The notes beneath the pieces were generated by a model. It saw only the letters and a list, made by a program, of their open reading frames with translations. It had not been told where the DNA came from and made no database searches. A stretch of 7,371 bases of DNA from an uncultured Angelakisella sp. (GTDB lineage Bacteria; Bacillota; Clostridia; Oscillospirales; Ruminococcaceae): NCBI GenBank assembly GCA_904420255.1, contig CAJFUT010000041.1, forward strand, positions 1 through 7,371, read 5' to 3'. Below, piece by piece: positions 1-6,234 of this stretch (position 1 is its first letter; every line of letters begins with the position of its first letter). A program made the translations under genes and the position numbers.

Positions 1-11
1 ACTTATTCAGT

Positions 12-80
12 GCGTCTTAAGACGCTTGCCTGTAATATGCCCTTTCAGGGCTTGTGCATACCACGCGTTTAACGCGTGGT
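12..80. repeat. Cluster of three perfect inverted repeats
   Basis: Three perfect inverted repeats lie within 69 bases: GCGTCTTAAGACGC (12-25), GCCCT-TTC-AGGGC (39-51), and ACCACGCGTT-T-AACGCGTGGT (60-80). No reading frame across bases 1-114 looks like a gene. Serial hairpins of this kind occur at the ends of IS200/IS605 elements, in REP-type repeats and in terminator clusters; the 39-80 portion feels like an IS200/IS605 end, but this is recollection of pattern, not a match I can verify. No transposase is visible, and the relevant flank lies outside the window. Confidence 0.55.
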
Positions 81-83
81 TTT
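60..83 (+). terminator. Possible rho-independent terminator (plus strand)
   Basis: A 10-bp perfect stem with ACCACGCG/CGCGTGGT arms and a very short loop is followed by TTTT and then GATTA. On the plus strand it could end a transcript entering from the left. On the minus strand the hairpin is not followed by a T run, so it is a poor terminator for cysE. It could instead be the terminal hairpin of a mobile element. Confidence 0.4.
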
Positions 84-114
84 GATTATGCCGGGCGCCG
101 GCGCAGAGGAAGCC

Positions 115-1055
115 TTACTGCCCGCCGCTGCGGCCCAGCTGGTTATAGACCACGCTGCCCGCCTCCACCGAATGGGTGAGCCAGACATTGCCGCCGATGA
201 CGCAGTTGTCCCCGATGTAGGTATCGCCCCCCAGGATGGTGGCCCCGGCGTAGACCACCACATGGCTGCCGATGTTGGGATGGCGCTTGATCCCCTTGAC
301 AGGGTTGCCGTTTTCGTCGTTCTGGAAGCTTTTGGCCCCCAGGGTGACCCCCTGGTAGAGCTTCACATGGCTGCCGATGACGCAGGTTTCCCCGATGACC
401 ACCCCGGTGCCGTGGTCGATGAAAAAGTGGTCCCCGATGGTGGCGCCGGGGTGGATGTCGATGCCGGTGAGCTGGTGGGCGTGCTCGGTCATCATCCGGG
501 GGAGGAGGGGCACCTCCAGCTCAAAGAGGCGGTGGGCCAGCCGGAAGATGCTGATGGCCTCAAAGGCGGGGTAGGCCAGGAGGATCTCCTCCTCGGAGCG
601 GGCGGCGGGGTCCCCCTCGTAGGCGGCCCGGATGTCGGTGCGCAGCAGGGCGGCGATCTCCTCCAGGCTCCCCATGAAGCGGACGGTGATCTCCCCGGCC
701 TTGCCGCGGCAGCGGTCGCAGGCTTCCCCATCCTTGCCGCCGCTGCGGCAGGTGGAGCAGAGGACGTCCCGGCACATTTCGTAGAGGAGCATCGCCCCCT
801 GCTGGAGATTGTCCCGGATGACGGTGGTGAGGAATTCCCGCCGCAGCTCCTGGCCGCAGAAGACGGCGGGATACATGGCGGTGCGCAGGAAGCCGATGAG
901 GCGGATCACCTTGCTTTTCATGCCGTATCCGCTGACGGCTTCCTCCTGGGTGGCGAACTGGCCCAGCTCCGCCAGGCGCTCCGCCAGGGCGGCGGAGTCC
1001 TCCAGCATCCACTGGGTGACGGCGGAATGGGCTGCGGGGGAAGGATTTTGTTGAT

Positions 1056-1059
<4 letters not shown>
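115..1059 (-). CDS. cysE: Serine O-acetyltransferase (long EpsC-type)
   Basis: This 314-residue protein acetylates L-serine with acetyl-CoA to give O-acetylserine, the first step of cysteine synthesis. Residues 1-190 are a helical N-terminal part and about 195-305 form the left-handed beta-helix of hexapeptide repeats. The signature [11 protein letters not shown] (199-209) and [12 protein letters not shown] (214-225) supply Asp201 and His216, matching E. coli Asp143 and His158 with the same 15-residue spacing. The N-terminal part contains a cysteine cluster (Cys96, 101, 104, 114, 117), as I recall for related long SATs of Bacteroides type. The C-terminus is GRSGGQ and lacks the final Ile that many SATs insert into CysK. 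The ATG overlaps the cysK stop as ATGA, with GAAAGG upstream, so translation is probably coupled. Confidence 0.96.
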
Positions 1060-2003
<944 letters not shown>

Positions 2004-2051
2004 TTCTTCCACTCCTTTCCATCAGGCAGGGCGATGCCCATAGGCGCTCAT

Positions 2052-2074
2052 AGGTATACTATTACAGTATACCT
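2052..2074. promoter_or_regulatory. Palindromic operator over the cysK -10 box
   Basis: Perfect inverted repeat with arms AGGTATACT (2052-2060) and AGTATACCT (2066-2074) around ATTAC. It spans the predicted cysK -10 and start point, where a bound dimer would block RNA polymerase, so repression of the cysteine operon is the natural reading. The binding protein is not identifiable here; a CymR/Rrf2-like or GntR-family regulator is only a guess. It ends about 60 bp before the secDF -35 box and is less likely to control that gene. Confidence 0.6.
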
Positions 2075-2093
2075 GGTTTTTGACAATTGGCAA
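2066..2093 (-). promoter_or_regulatory. Predicted sigma-A promoter of cysK-cysE
   Basis: Read on the minus strand, TTGCCA (2093-2088) is followed after 16 nt by TATACT (2071-2066). Both boxes match consensus at 5 of 6 positions. Initiation is expected near 2059, giving a 5' leader of about 55 nt, too short for a T-box or other large riboswitch. The -10 box lies inside one arm of the palindrome at 2052-2074. Confidence 0.6.
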
Positions 2094-2135
2094 GCGGGGG
2101 CCCGGGCGGCCGTCCCGTTTTTCCGAAAAAGTATG

Positions 2136-2164
2136 TTGCTTTTGGCTGCCGATTGGAATATAAT
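2136..2164 (+). promoter_or_regulatory. Predicted sigma-A promoter of secDF
   Basis: TTGCTT (2136-2141), a 17-nt spacer and a perfect TATAAT (2159-2164) on the plus strand. Initiation is expected near 2171, giving a GC-rich 5' leader of about 90 nt before the secDF start codon. Confidence 0.65.
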
Positions 2165-2177
2165 ACACTTTGTTCAT

Positions 2178-2195
2178 GCCCGGCCGCCGCCGGGC
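2178..2195 (+). other. Hairpin in the secDF 5' leader
   Basis: GCCCGG (2178-2183) pairs perfectly with CCGGGC (2190-2195) around a 6-nt loop, only a few bases after the expected transcription start. A T6 run follows at 2207-2212, 11 nt beyond the stem, too far for a classical terminator. It may stabilise the mRNA 5' end or pause polymerase. It matches no riboswitch I know. Confidence 0.35.
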
Positions 2196-2262
2196 GATCA
2201 AAAGCCTTTTTTGGGCCCGGGGCGCCGTTCCCGGACCGGGGAAGGCCATAGGAGGACTGTCA

Positions 2263-4587
2263 ATGAAACGGAAAAAGCCATGGCCCTTTTTTGTGGTGGC
2301 GCTGCTGATCCTGGTGGCCGGGTATTTCACCTTTTTCGGCTTCCGGACCACCTTCGGGGACATCACCACCACCCACATCAAGGGGGCTGCCGATATCCGC
2401 TGGGGGATCGACATTCGGGGCGGCGTGGACGCCACCTTTGTCCCCGCCGACGGCTACGACGCCACTGAGGAGGAGATGAACGCCGCCTCGGAGGTGATGC
2501 GGACCCGCCTGGTGGCCCAGGGCATCACCGACTACGAGGTGTACACCGATACCGCCCGGGACCGCATTGTGGTGCGCTTCCCCTGGCGGGCCGATGAAAC
2601 CAATTACGACCCGGAGGAGGCCATCCAGGAGCTGGGCCAGACCGCCCTCCTCACCTTCCGGGTGGGCACCGGCATGGACGGCGACGGCAACCCCACCGGC
2701 GAGGTTGTGCTGGAGGGTTCGGACCTTCTGGAGGCCACCCGCAGTATGTACCAGGATACCACCACCGGCGGCTACCGGTATGTGGTTTCCTTCCGCCTGA
2801 GCCCCGAGGGGACCGAGAAGTTCGCCAAGGCCACCCAGGAGAACCTGGGCGGGGTCATTTCCATCTGGATGGACAATACCCTCATCTCCGCCCCCACCGT
2901 CCAGTCGGTGATCACCTCCGGGGAGGGGATGATTGAAGGGGACTTCACCGCCGACGAGGCGGAGGAGCTGGCCCAGCAGATTCAGGGGGGCGCCCTGCCC
3001 TTCCGGATGACCACCCGGGATTACAGCTCCATCTCTCCCACCCTGGGCCTGGGGGCCAAGGACGTCATGGTGGAGGCCGGGATCATCGCCTTTGCCCTGG
3101 TGGCCATCTTCATGCTGCTGAAATACCGGCTCCCCGGCTTTGTGGGGGTGCTGGCCCTGCTGGGGCAGGTGGTGTTCATGGTGGCGTCGGTGACCCGGCT
3201 GCTGCCGGAGATCCCCTCCTTCACCCTGACCCTCCCCGGCATCGCCGGCATCATCCTCAGCATCGGCATGGGTGTGGACGCCAACGTCATCACCGCCGAA
3301 CGCATCCGGGAGGAGATCCGCTCCGGCAAGACGGTGGACGGCTCGGTGAAGCTGGGCTTTGACCGGGCCTTCTCCGCCATCCTGGACGGCAACCTCACCA
3401 ACGTCATTGTGGCGGTGATCCTCATGGGGGCCTTCGGTCCCGCCAGCAGCATCTTCTCCAAAATCTTCTTCTTTTTCGGCCAGACCACCGCGGGCTCCAT
3501 CTATTCCTTCGGTTACACCCTGCTGATGGGTGTCGTCGCCAACATGATCATGGGGGTCTACGCCTCCAAGGCCATGCTGGTCGGCCTTTCCCGGATCAAG
3601 GCCCTGCGGAACCCCTGGCTCTACGGCGCCGCCGGCCCCGGGGCTTCGGCCAAGCCGGCCCATTCCTTCCCCTTTGTGGAGAAGCGGAAGATCTTTTTCA
3701 CCATCTCGGCGGTGGTTATCGCCGTGGCGGTGGTGGCTTCCTTTGTCCCGGGGGTCAACCTGGATATCCAGTTCAAGGGCGGCTCCATCGTCACCTATTC
3801 CTACCAGGGGGATGTGGACGCCGGACGCTTCCAGCAGGTCTTTGAGGAGGCCGTGGGAGGCCGGGTCACCGTCCAGGAAGGGGAGGACATGGTCACCGGT
3901 ACCCGGACCATCACCCTCTCCCTGGCCCAGGACCAGGGGATCAGCTCCCAGGTCCAGCAGCAGGCCACCGAGGCCCTCCAGGCGGCCTTCCCCGACGCCG
4001 GGGTCCAGGTGGTTTCCTCCACCAACGTGGACGCCGTCATGGGCCGGGAGTTCTTCCAGAAGTGCGCCGTGGCGGTGGCCCTGGCCCTGCTGCTGATGAT
4101 CGTCTACATCGCCCTGCGCTTCCGGGTGATGGACGGCTGGTCCGCCGGCGTCATGGCGGCCCTGGTGCTGCTCCACGACGTGATCGTGGTCTATGCCACC
4201 TTTGTCCTCTGCGGCTTCCCCATCAACGACAGCTTCATCGCCGTGGCCCTCACCATCCTGGGCTATTCCATCAACGCCACCATCGTCATCTATGACCGCA
4301 TCCGGGAGAACCGCCGGCTGCTGGGGGCCAAGGTCTCCCTCGGTGAACTGGTGAATCTCTCCATCAATCAGTCCCTGGGCCGCACCGCCGGCACCTCCTT
4401 CAGCACCATCCTGGCCATGGTGGTGGTGGCGGTGATGGGCTGGGTCTACGGGCTTTCCTCCATCGTCACCTTCGCCTTCCCCCTCATCATGGGGCTGGTG
4501 TCCGGCCTCTATTCCTCGGTCTGCCTGGCGGGCCCCCTGTGGGTCTTCTGGGAGGAGCGGGGGAAGAAGGGGAAAAAGCGCGGCTGA
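2263..4587 (+). CDS. secDF: Fused protein-export membrane protein SecDF
   Basis: A 774-residue RND-family protein that uses the proton (or sodium) gradient to aid preprotein release at the SecYEG translocon. The SecD half has a first membrane helix (about 8-26), motif GIDIRGG (48-54), an extracytoplasmic P1-type domain to about 265, then five helices carrying GMGVDAN with Asp339. The SecF half starts near 477, has NLDIQFKGG (499-507), a second periplasmic-side domain to about 595, and five helices with GYSIN...YDRIREN (668-683) and Arg707. Size and fusion match Bacillus-type SecDF. The conserved SecF-half Asp after SIN is Ala672 here. ATG 2263 is preceded by AGGAGG (2250-2255) at 7 nt; the frame is open 31 codons further upstream but lacks a ribosome site. 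It has its own promoter and terminator, so is probably monocistronic. Confidence 0.97.
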   Translation: MKRKKPWPFFVVALLILVAGYFTFFGFRTTFGDITTTHIKGAADIRWGIDIRGGVDATFVPADGYDATEEEMNAASEVMRTRLVAQGITDYEVYTDTARDRIVVRFPWRADETNYDPEEAIQELGQTALLTFRVGTGMDGDGNPTGEVVLEGSDLLEATRSMYQDTTTGGYRYVVSFRLSPEGTEKFAKATQENLGGVISIWMDNTLISAPTVQSVITSGEGMIEGDFTADEAEELAQQIQGGALPFRMTTRDYSSISPTLGLGAKDVMVEAGIIAFALVAIFMLLKYRLPGFVGVLALLGQVVFMVASVTRLLPEIPSFTLTLPGIAGIILSIGMGVDANVITAERIREEIRSGKTVDGSVKLGFDRAFSAILDGNLTNVIVAVILMGAFGPASSIFSKIFFFFGQTTAGSIYSFGYTLLMGVVANMIMGVYASKAMLVGLSRIKALRNPWLYGAAGPGASAKPAHSFPFVEKRKIFFTISAVVIAVAVVASFVPGVNLDIQFKGGSIVTYSYQGDVDAGRFQQVFEEAVGGRVTVQEGEDMVTGTRTITLSLAQDQGISSQVQQQATEALQAAFPDAGVQVVSSTNVDAVMGREFFQKCAVAVALALLLMIVYIALRFRVMDGWSAGVMAALVLLHDVIVVYATFVLCGFPINDSFIAVALTILGYSINATIVIYDRIRENRRLLGAKVSLGELVNLSINQSLGRTAGTSFSTILAMVVVAVMGWVYGLSSIVTFAFPLIMGLVSGLYSSVCLAGPLWVFWEERGKKGKKRG

Positions 4588-4614
4588 CCCGGCGCCCCTG
4601 CATCGAAGCTCTCC

Positions 4615-4650
4615 AAGGCTCCCGCCTTCCGGCGGGGGCCTTGTCGTTTT
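4615..4650 (+). terminator. Intrinsic terminator of secDF
   Basis: AAGGCTCCCGCC (4615-4626) pairs with GGCGGGGGCCTT (4631-4642) over a TTCC loop: 12 pairs, one of them G-U. It is followed by the T-rich TTGTCGTTTT. It begins 27 nt after the secDF stop codon. Confidence 0.85.
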
Positions 4651-4667
4651 CTGGGGGACGATTTCCT

Positions 4668-4696
4668 TTGCAAGGCGGGGCAAAACGGATTATCAT
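4668..4696 (+). promoter_or_regulatory. Predicted promoter of the 91-residue protein gene
   Basis: TTGCAA (4668-4673), a 17-nt spacer and TATCAT (4691-4696). It lies just past the secDF terminator and about 40 nt before the next start codon. The -10 matches consensus at 5 of 6 positions and the -35 at 4 of 6. It may also feed nrdR, as no terminator separates the two genes. Confidence 0.5.
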
Positions 4697-4735
4697 AGTG
4701 GTATGGGAAGCTCCTGAAAGGGAGTGACAAAGCAG

Positions 4736-5011
4736 ATGAAGACCAGAGAACGCCAGGAGCTGGAGAGCAACTGCCTCCTCTCCTTCCGGGTGTGCAGGGC
4801 CGTTTATGAGGACGAGGACAGCTATGCCGTGGTTTACGGCCTGAAGGGGGTGGACCCCGACGGGAATACCCGGGTCCATATCCGGGAGATTTCCCACAGC
4901 CTCCAGCGGGTGGAGCGGCTGGCAAAGCGGCTCAACAGCCGCCTTTTTTCCCAGAGCCACCTGCTGGACCTGATCGACGGCTATTTGGACGAAAGTGAAA
5001 AGACCAGTTGA
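4736..5011 (+). CDS. Small protein of unknown function (DUF6514-like)
   Basis: A soluble, charged 91-residue protein with no signal peptide or membrane helix. A central beta-type stretch (SYAVVYGLKGVDPDGNTRVH) is followed by an amphipathic helical half with regularly spaced Leu and Arg residues, ending HLLDLIDGYLDESEK. The pattern of YG, then G.....I.dIS, then a helix and a HLxDLIDxYL tail resembles small clostridial proteins annotated DUF6514; this is from memory and unverified. Function is not known. ATG 4736 follows AAGGGAG (4718-4724) at 11 nt, rather long; an in-frame GTG at 4724 overlaps that site, so I prefer ATG. The gene ends 78 bp before nrdR, and its stop codon lies within the nrdR -35 box. 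Confidence 0.8.
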   Translation: MKTRERQELESNCLLSFRVCRAVYEDEDSYAVVYGLKGVDPDGNTRVHIREISHSLQRVERLAKRLNSRLFSQSHLLDLIDGYLDESEKTS

Positions 5012-5036
5012 ATCCGCCCCGCTTTTTTGGTATAAT
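5008..5036 (+). promoter_or_regulatory. Predicted extended -10 promoter of nrdR
   Basis: TTGAAT (5008-5013) is followed after 17 nt by a perfect TATAAT (5031-5036) with an extended -10 TG at 5028-5029. The -35 overlaps the stop codon of the preceding gene. Initiation is expected near 5043, inside the sequence TACACTTTTGTACACT (5042-5057), which has a TACACT direct repeat at 10-bp spacing. Confidence 0.7.
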
Positions 5037-5089
5037 ATTCCTACACTTTTGTACACTGGGGATGCCAGAAACAGGAAGGGGGAGCCTCT

Positions 5090-5554
5090 ATGAAGTGCCC
5101 GTTCTGCGGCTATACCGAAAGCAAAGTCATCGACACCCGCCCCACCGACGAGGGGGAGAAGATCCGCCGCCGGCGGGAATGCCTGCGGTGCGAGAAAAGG
5201 TTTACCTCCTATGAGATCATCGAGACCACGCCTCTCATGGTGATCAAGCGGGACGGCTCCCGGGAGGTTTTCAGCCGGGACAAGCTCCTGAACGGCATGA
5301 TCAAATCCTGCGAGAAGCGGCCTGTCCCCTTCTCGGTGCTGGAGGACGCCGTCACTGATATTTTGGCCACCCTCCAGAACGGGATGGAGCGGGAGGTGCC
5401 CTCCACCCTCATCGGGGAGCTGTGCATGGAGAAGCTCAAAGGCATCGACCAGGTGGCTTATGTCCGGTTCGCGTCGGTCTACCGGCAGTTCAAGGACATC
5501 AACTCCTTCCTGGAGGAGCTGAAAAATATTCTGGAGCATGAAGGGGAGGGCTGA
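5090..5554 (+). CDS. nrdR: Transcriptional repressor NrdR
   Basis: A 154-residue cytoplasmic regulator that represses ribonucleotide reductase genes when dATP/ATP levels signal sufficient deoxynucleotides. An N-terminal zinc ribbon uses Cys3, Cys6, Cys31 and Cys34 (MKCPFCGY...CLRCEKRF) and includes the basic RRRR run (26-29). The nucleotide-binding ATP-cone starts at about 49 with [15 protein letters not shown] and runs to about 139 ([16 protein letters not shown]). Length and motif order match the family throughout. ATG 5090 lies 5 nt after GGGGGAG (5078-5084). The promoter sits directly upstream and the terminator overlaps the stop codon. I see no convincing NrdR box near its own promoter, and no nrd genes are in the window. 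Confidence 0.98.
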   Translation: MKCPFCGYTESKVIDTRPTDEGEKIRRRRECLRCEKRFTSYEIIETTPLMVIKRDGSREVFSRDKLLNGMIKSCEKRPVPFSVLEDAVTDILATLQNGMEREVPSTLIGELCMEKLKGIDQVAYVRFASVYRQFKDINSFLEELKNILEHEGEG

Positions 5555-5572
5555 GGCTCTCCCTTTTCTTTT
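5544..5572 (+). terminator. Intrinsic terminator overlapping the nrdR stop codon
   Basis: GGGAGGGC (5544-5551) pairs with GCTCTCCC (5556-5563), one pair being G-U, around a TGAG loop, then TTTTCTTTT (5564-5572). The nrdR stop codon TGA (5552-5554) lies in the loop, so translating ribosomes would cover the stem until they release. Confidence 0.85.
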
Positions 5573-5674
5573 GCAGATAAAGCGGCGGATCGGCCCCATG
5601 GGTAAGCGAAAAATTTCATCAACGAAATTCTGTGGTGGATTTTTTGGCAGATATTTGTATGTGAGCCGAATAAA

Positions 5675-5703
5675 TTGGGCGAAACGCTGAAATTATATAT
5701 TTT
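5675..5703 (+). promoter_or_regulatory. Weak candidate promoter for the V-type ATPase operon
   Basis: TTGGGC (5675-5680), a 17-nt spacer and TATTTT (5698-5703) in a TA-rich stretch. Matches to consensus are modest. It is favoured only because initiation would fall near 5711, inside the palindrome at 5705-5722. TGGTACACT at 5742-5750 and TATACT at 5811-5816 are alternatives. Confidence 0.3.
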
Positions 5704-5704
5704 T

Positions 5705-5722
5705 ATTGTGAAAGTTCACAAT
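5705..5722. promoter_or_regulatory. Perfect 18-bp palindrome, likely operator
   Basis: ATTGTGAA (5705-5712) and TTCACAAT (5715-5722) are perfect inverted arms separated by AG. The TTGTGAA half-site is that of Rex, but Rex sites have 4 nt between the halves rather than 2; CRP-type sites (TGTGA-N6-TCACA) also differ, with 4 nt here. A dimeric repressor or activator of the downstream ATPase operon is the best inference; its identity is unknown. Confidence 0.6.
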
Positions 5723-5842
5723 GGAGGGAACAGGAAAAAAGTGGTACACTTTTAGAAAAATCACCTTTTCGCAAAGACGGTTTTCGCGGCAAAAATAAAG
5801 GAAAAAACAATATACTTTTTCATAGAAACAGCGGAGAATGAC

Positions 5843-5914
5843 ATGAGAGAAGGACTGTGGGGAAAGGTATTTGTTGATAAAAAACCTTCCCTTGGGGGAG
5901 AGGAATGGGGGTGA
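5843..5914 (+). CDS. Possible 23-residue leader ORF
   Basis: ATG 5843 is preceded by GCGGAG (5831-5836) at 6 nt and encodes a 23-residue peptide starting MREGLWGKVFV. It ends at TGA 5912-5914, two bases before the start codon of the ATPase stalk subunit and inside that gene's ribosome site. This arrangement would suit translational coupling. The peptide shows no recognisable motif and no runs of a regulatory amino acid. It may be chance. Confidence 0.2.
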   Translation: MREGLWGKVFVDKKPSLGGEEWG

Positions 5915-5916
5915 GA

Positions 5917-6234
5917 ATGGTGAAAGAAGTGATTTCCAGGATCCGCGGGGCCGAGGCGGAGGCGGATGAGATCAAAAAAGCCGCTCTCCAGAAGGCAAGG
6001 GAGCTGGAGGCAGCCGCCGGCGCTTCCGGGAAGGAGGCCCTGGCGAAGGCCAAGGCGGAAAGCGCCGCCCGTACGGCGGAGCGCCTGGAACGGGCCGAGG
6101 CGGAGGCGGACGCCCTTCTTGAGGAGGCGCGCCGGAAGTCGCTCCTGGAAAGGGAGGAGCTGGCCGCCCAGGCCCAAGGGCGCCTGGATGAGGCGGCGGC
6201 ACTCATTGTGGAGAGGATTGTAGGTGCCAAATGA
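5917..6234 (+). CDS. V-type ATP synthase peripheral-stalk subunit (H/G type)
   Basis: A 105-residue, highly charged Ala/Glu/Lys/Arg-rich protein predicted to be one long coiled coil, ending RLDEAAALIVERIVGAK. That ending and the opening EVISRIRGAEAEADEIKK are typical of the small stalk subunit (H in archaeal naming, G/F in others) that pairs with subunit E to link the V1/A1 head to subunit I. It is first in the operon and overlaps subunit I by ATGA. I prefer ATG 5917 because GGGGGTGA (5907-5914) fits the anti-Shine-Dalgarno sequence with one G-U pair at suitable spacing. ATG 5905, in frame and four codons longer, has GGAG only 4 nt upstream but is possible. Low sequence complexity makes family assignment rest partly on the neighbour. 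Confidence 0.85.
   Translation: MVKEVISRIRGAEAEADEIKKAALQKARELEAAAGASGKEALAKAKAESAARTAERLERAEAEADALLEEARRKSLLEREELAAQAQGRLDEAAALIVERIVGAK

Larger units (their letters stand above)
5573..5916. other. AT-rich intergenic region before the ATPase operon
   Basis: About 340 bp with no convincing gene and clearly more AT-rich than its flanks. It contains a small hairpin (AATTTC 5612-5617 with GAAATT 5624-5629), a perfect palindrome (5705-5722), an extended -10-like TGGTACACT (5742-5750), a TATACT (5811-5816) without a clear -35, a possible short ORF (5843-5914), and two competing hairpins near 5860-5900. I recognise no known riboswitch or structured RNA, including sodium or c-di-AMP classes, though I cannot rule one out without covariance models. 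Confidence 0.6.

Noticed and set aside
2022..2051. Nine-codon minus-strand ORF in the cysK leader
   Set aside because: It has no ribosome site, would begin only about 8 nt from the predicted transcription start, and has no cysteine codons that would suggest attenuation.
2080..2085. Perfect TTGACA on the plus strand in the divergent region
   Set aside because: No -10-like sequence 16-18 nt downstream; that stretch is GC-rich.
2260..4683. 807-codon open frame on the minus strand opposite secDF
   Set aside because: Its product is low-complexity, rich in Gly, His and Asp, with no domain. It mirrors the third-position G/C bias of secDF, whose own frame has all family motifs.
4487..5599. 370-codon minus-strand frame over the secDF end, the small gene and nrdR
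   Set aside because: It runs antisense through three features and two terminators, and lacks recognisable domains.
5598..5690. 30-codon basic ORF after the nrdR terminator
   Set aside because: No ribosome-binding site, no promoter directly upstream, no recognisable motif.
5573..5916. Sodium or c-di-AMP riboswitch before the ATPase operon
   Set aside because: Considered because of the downstream ion-pump genes, but I could not find the conserved blocks I know for these classes. A covariance-model scan would settle it.
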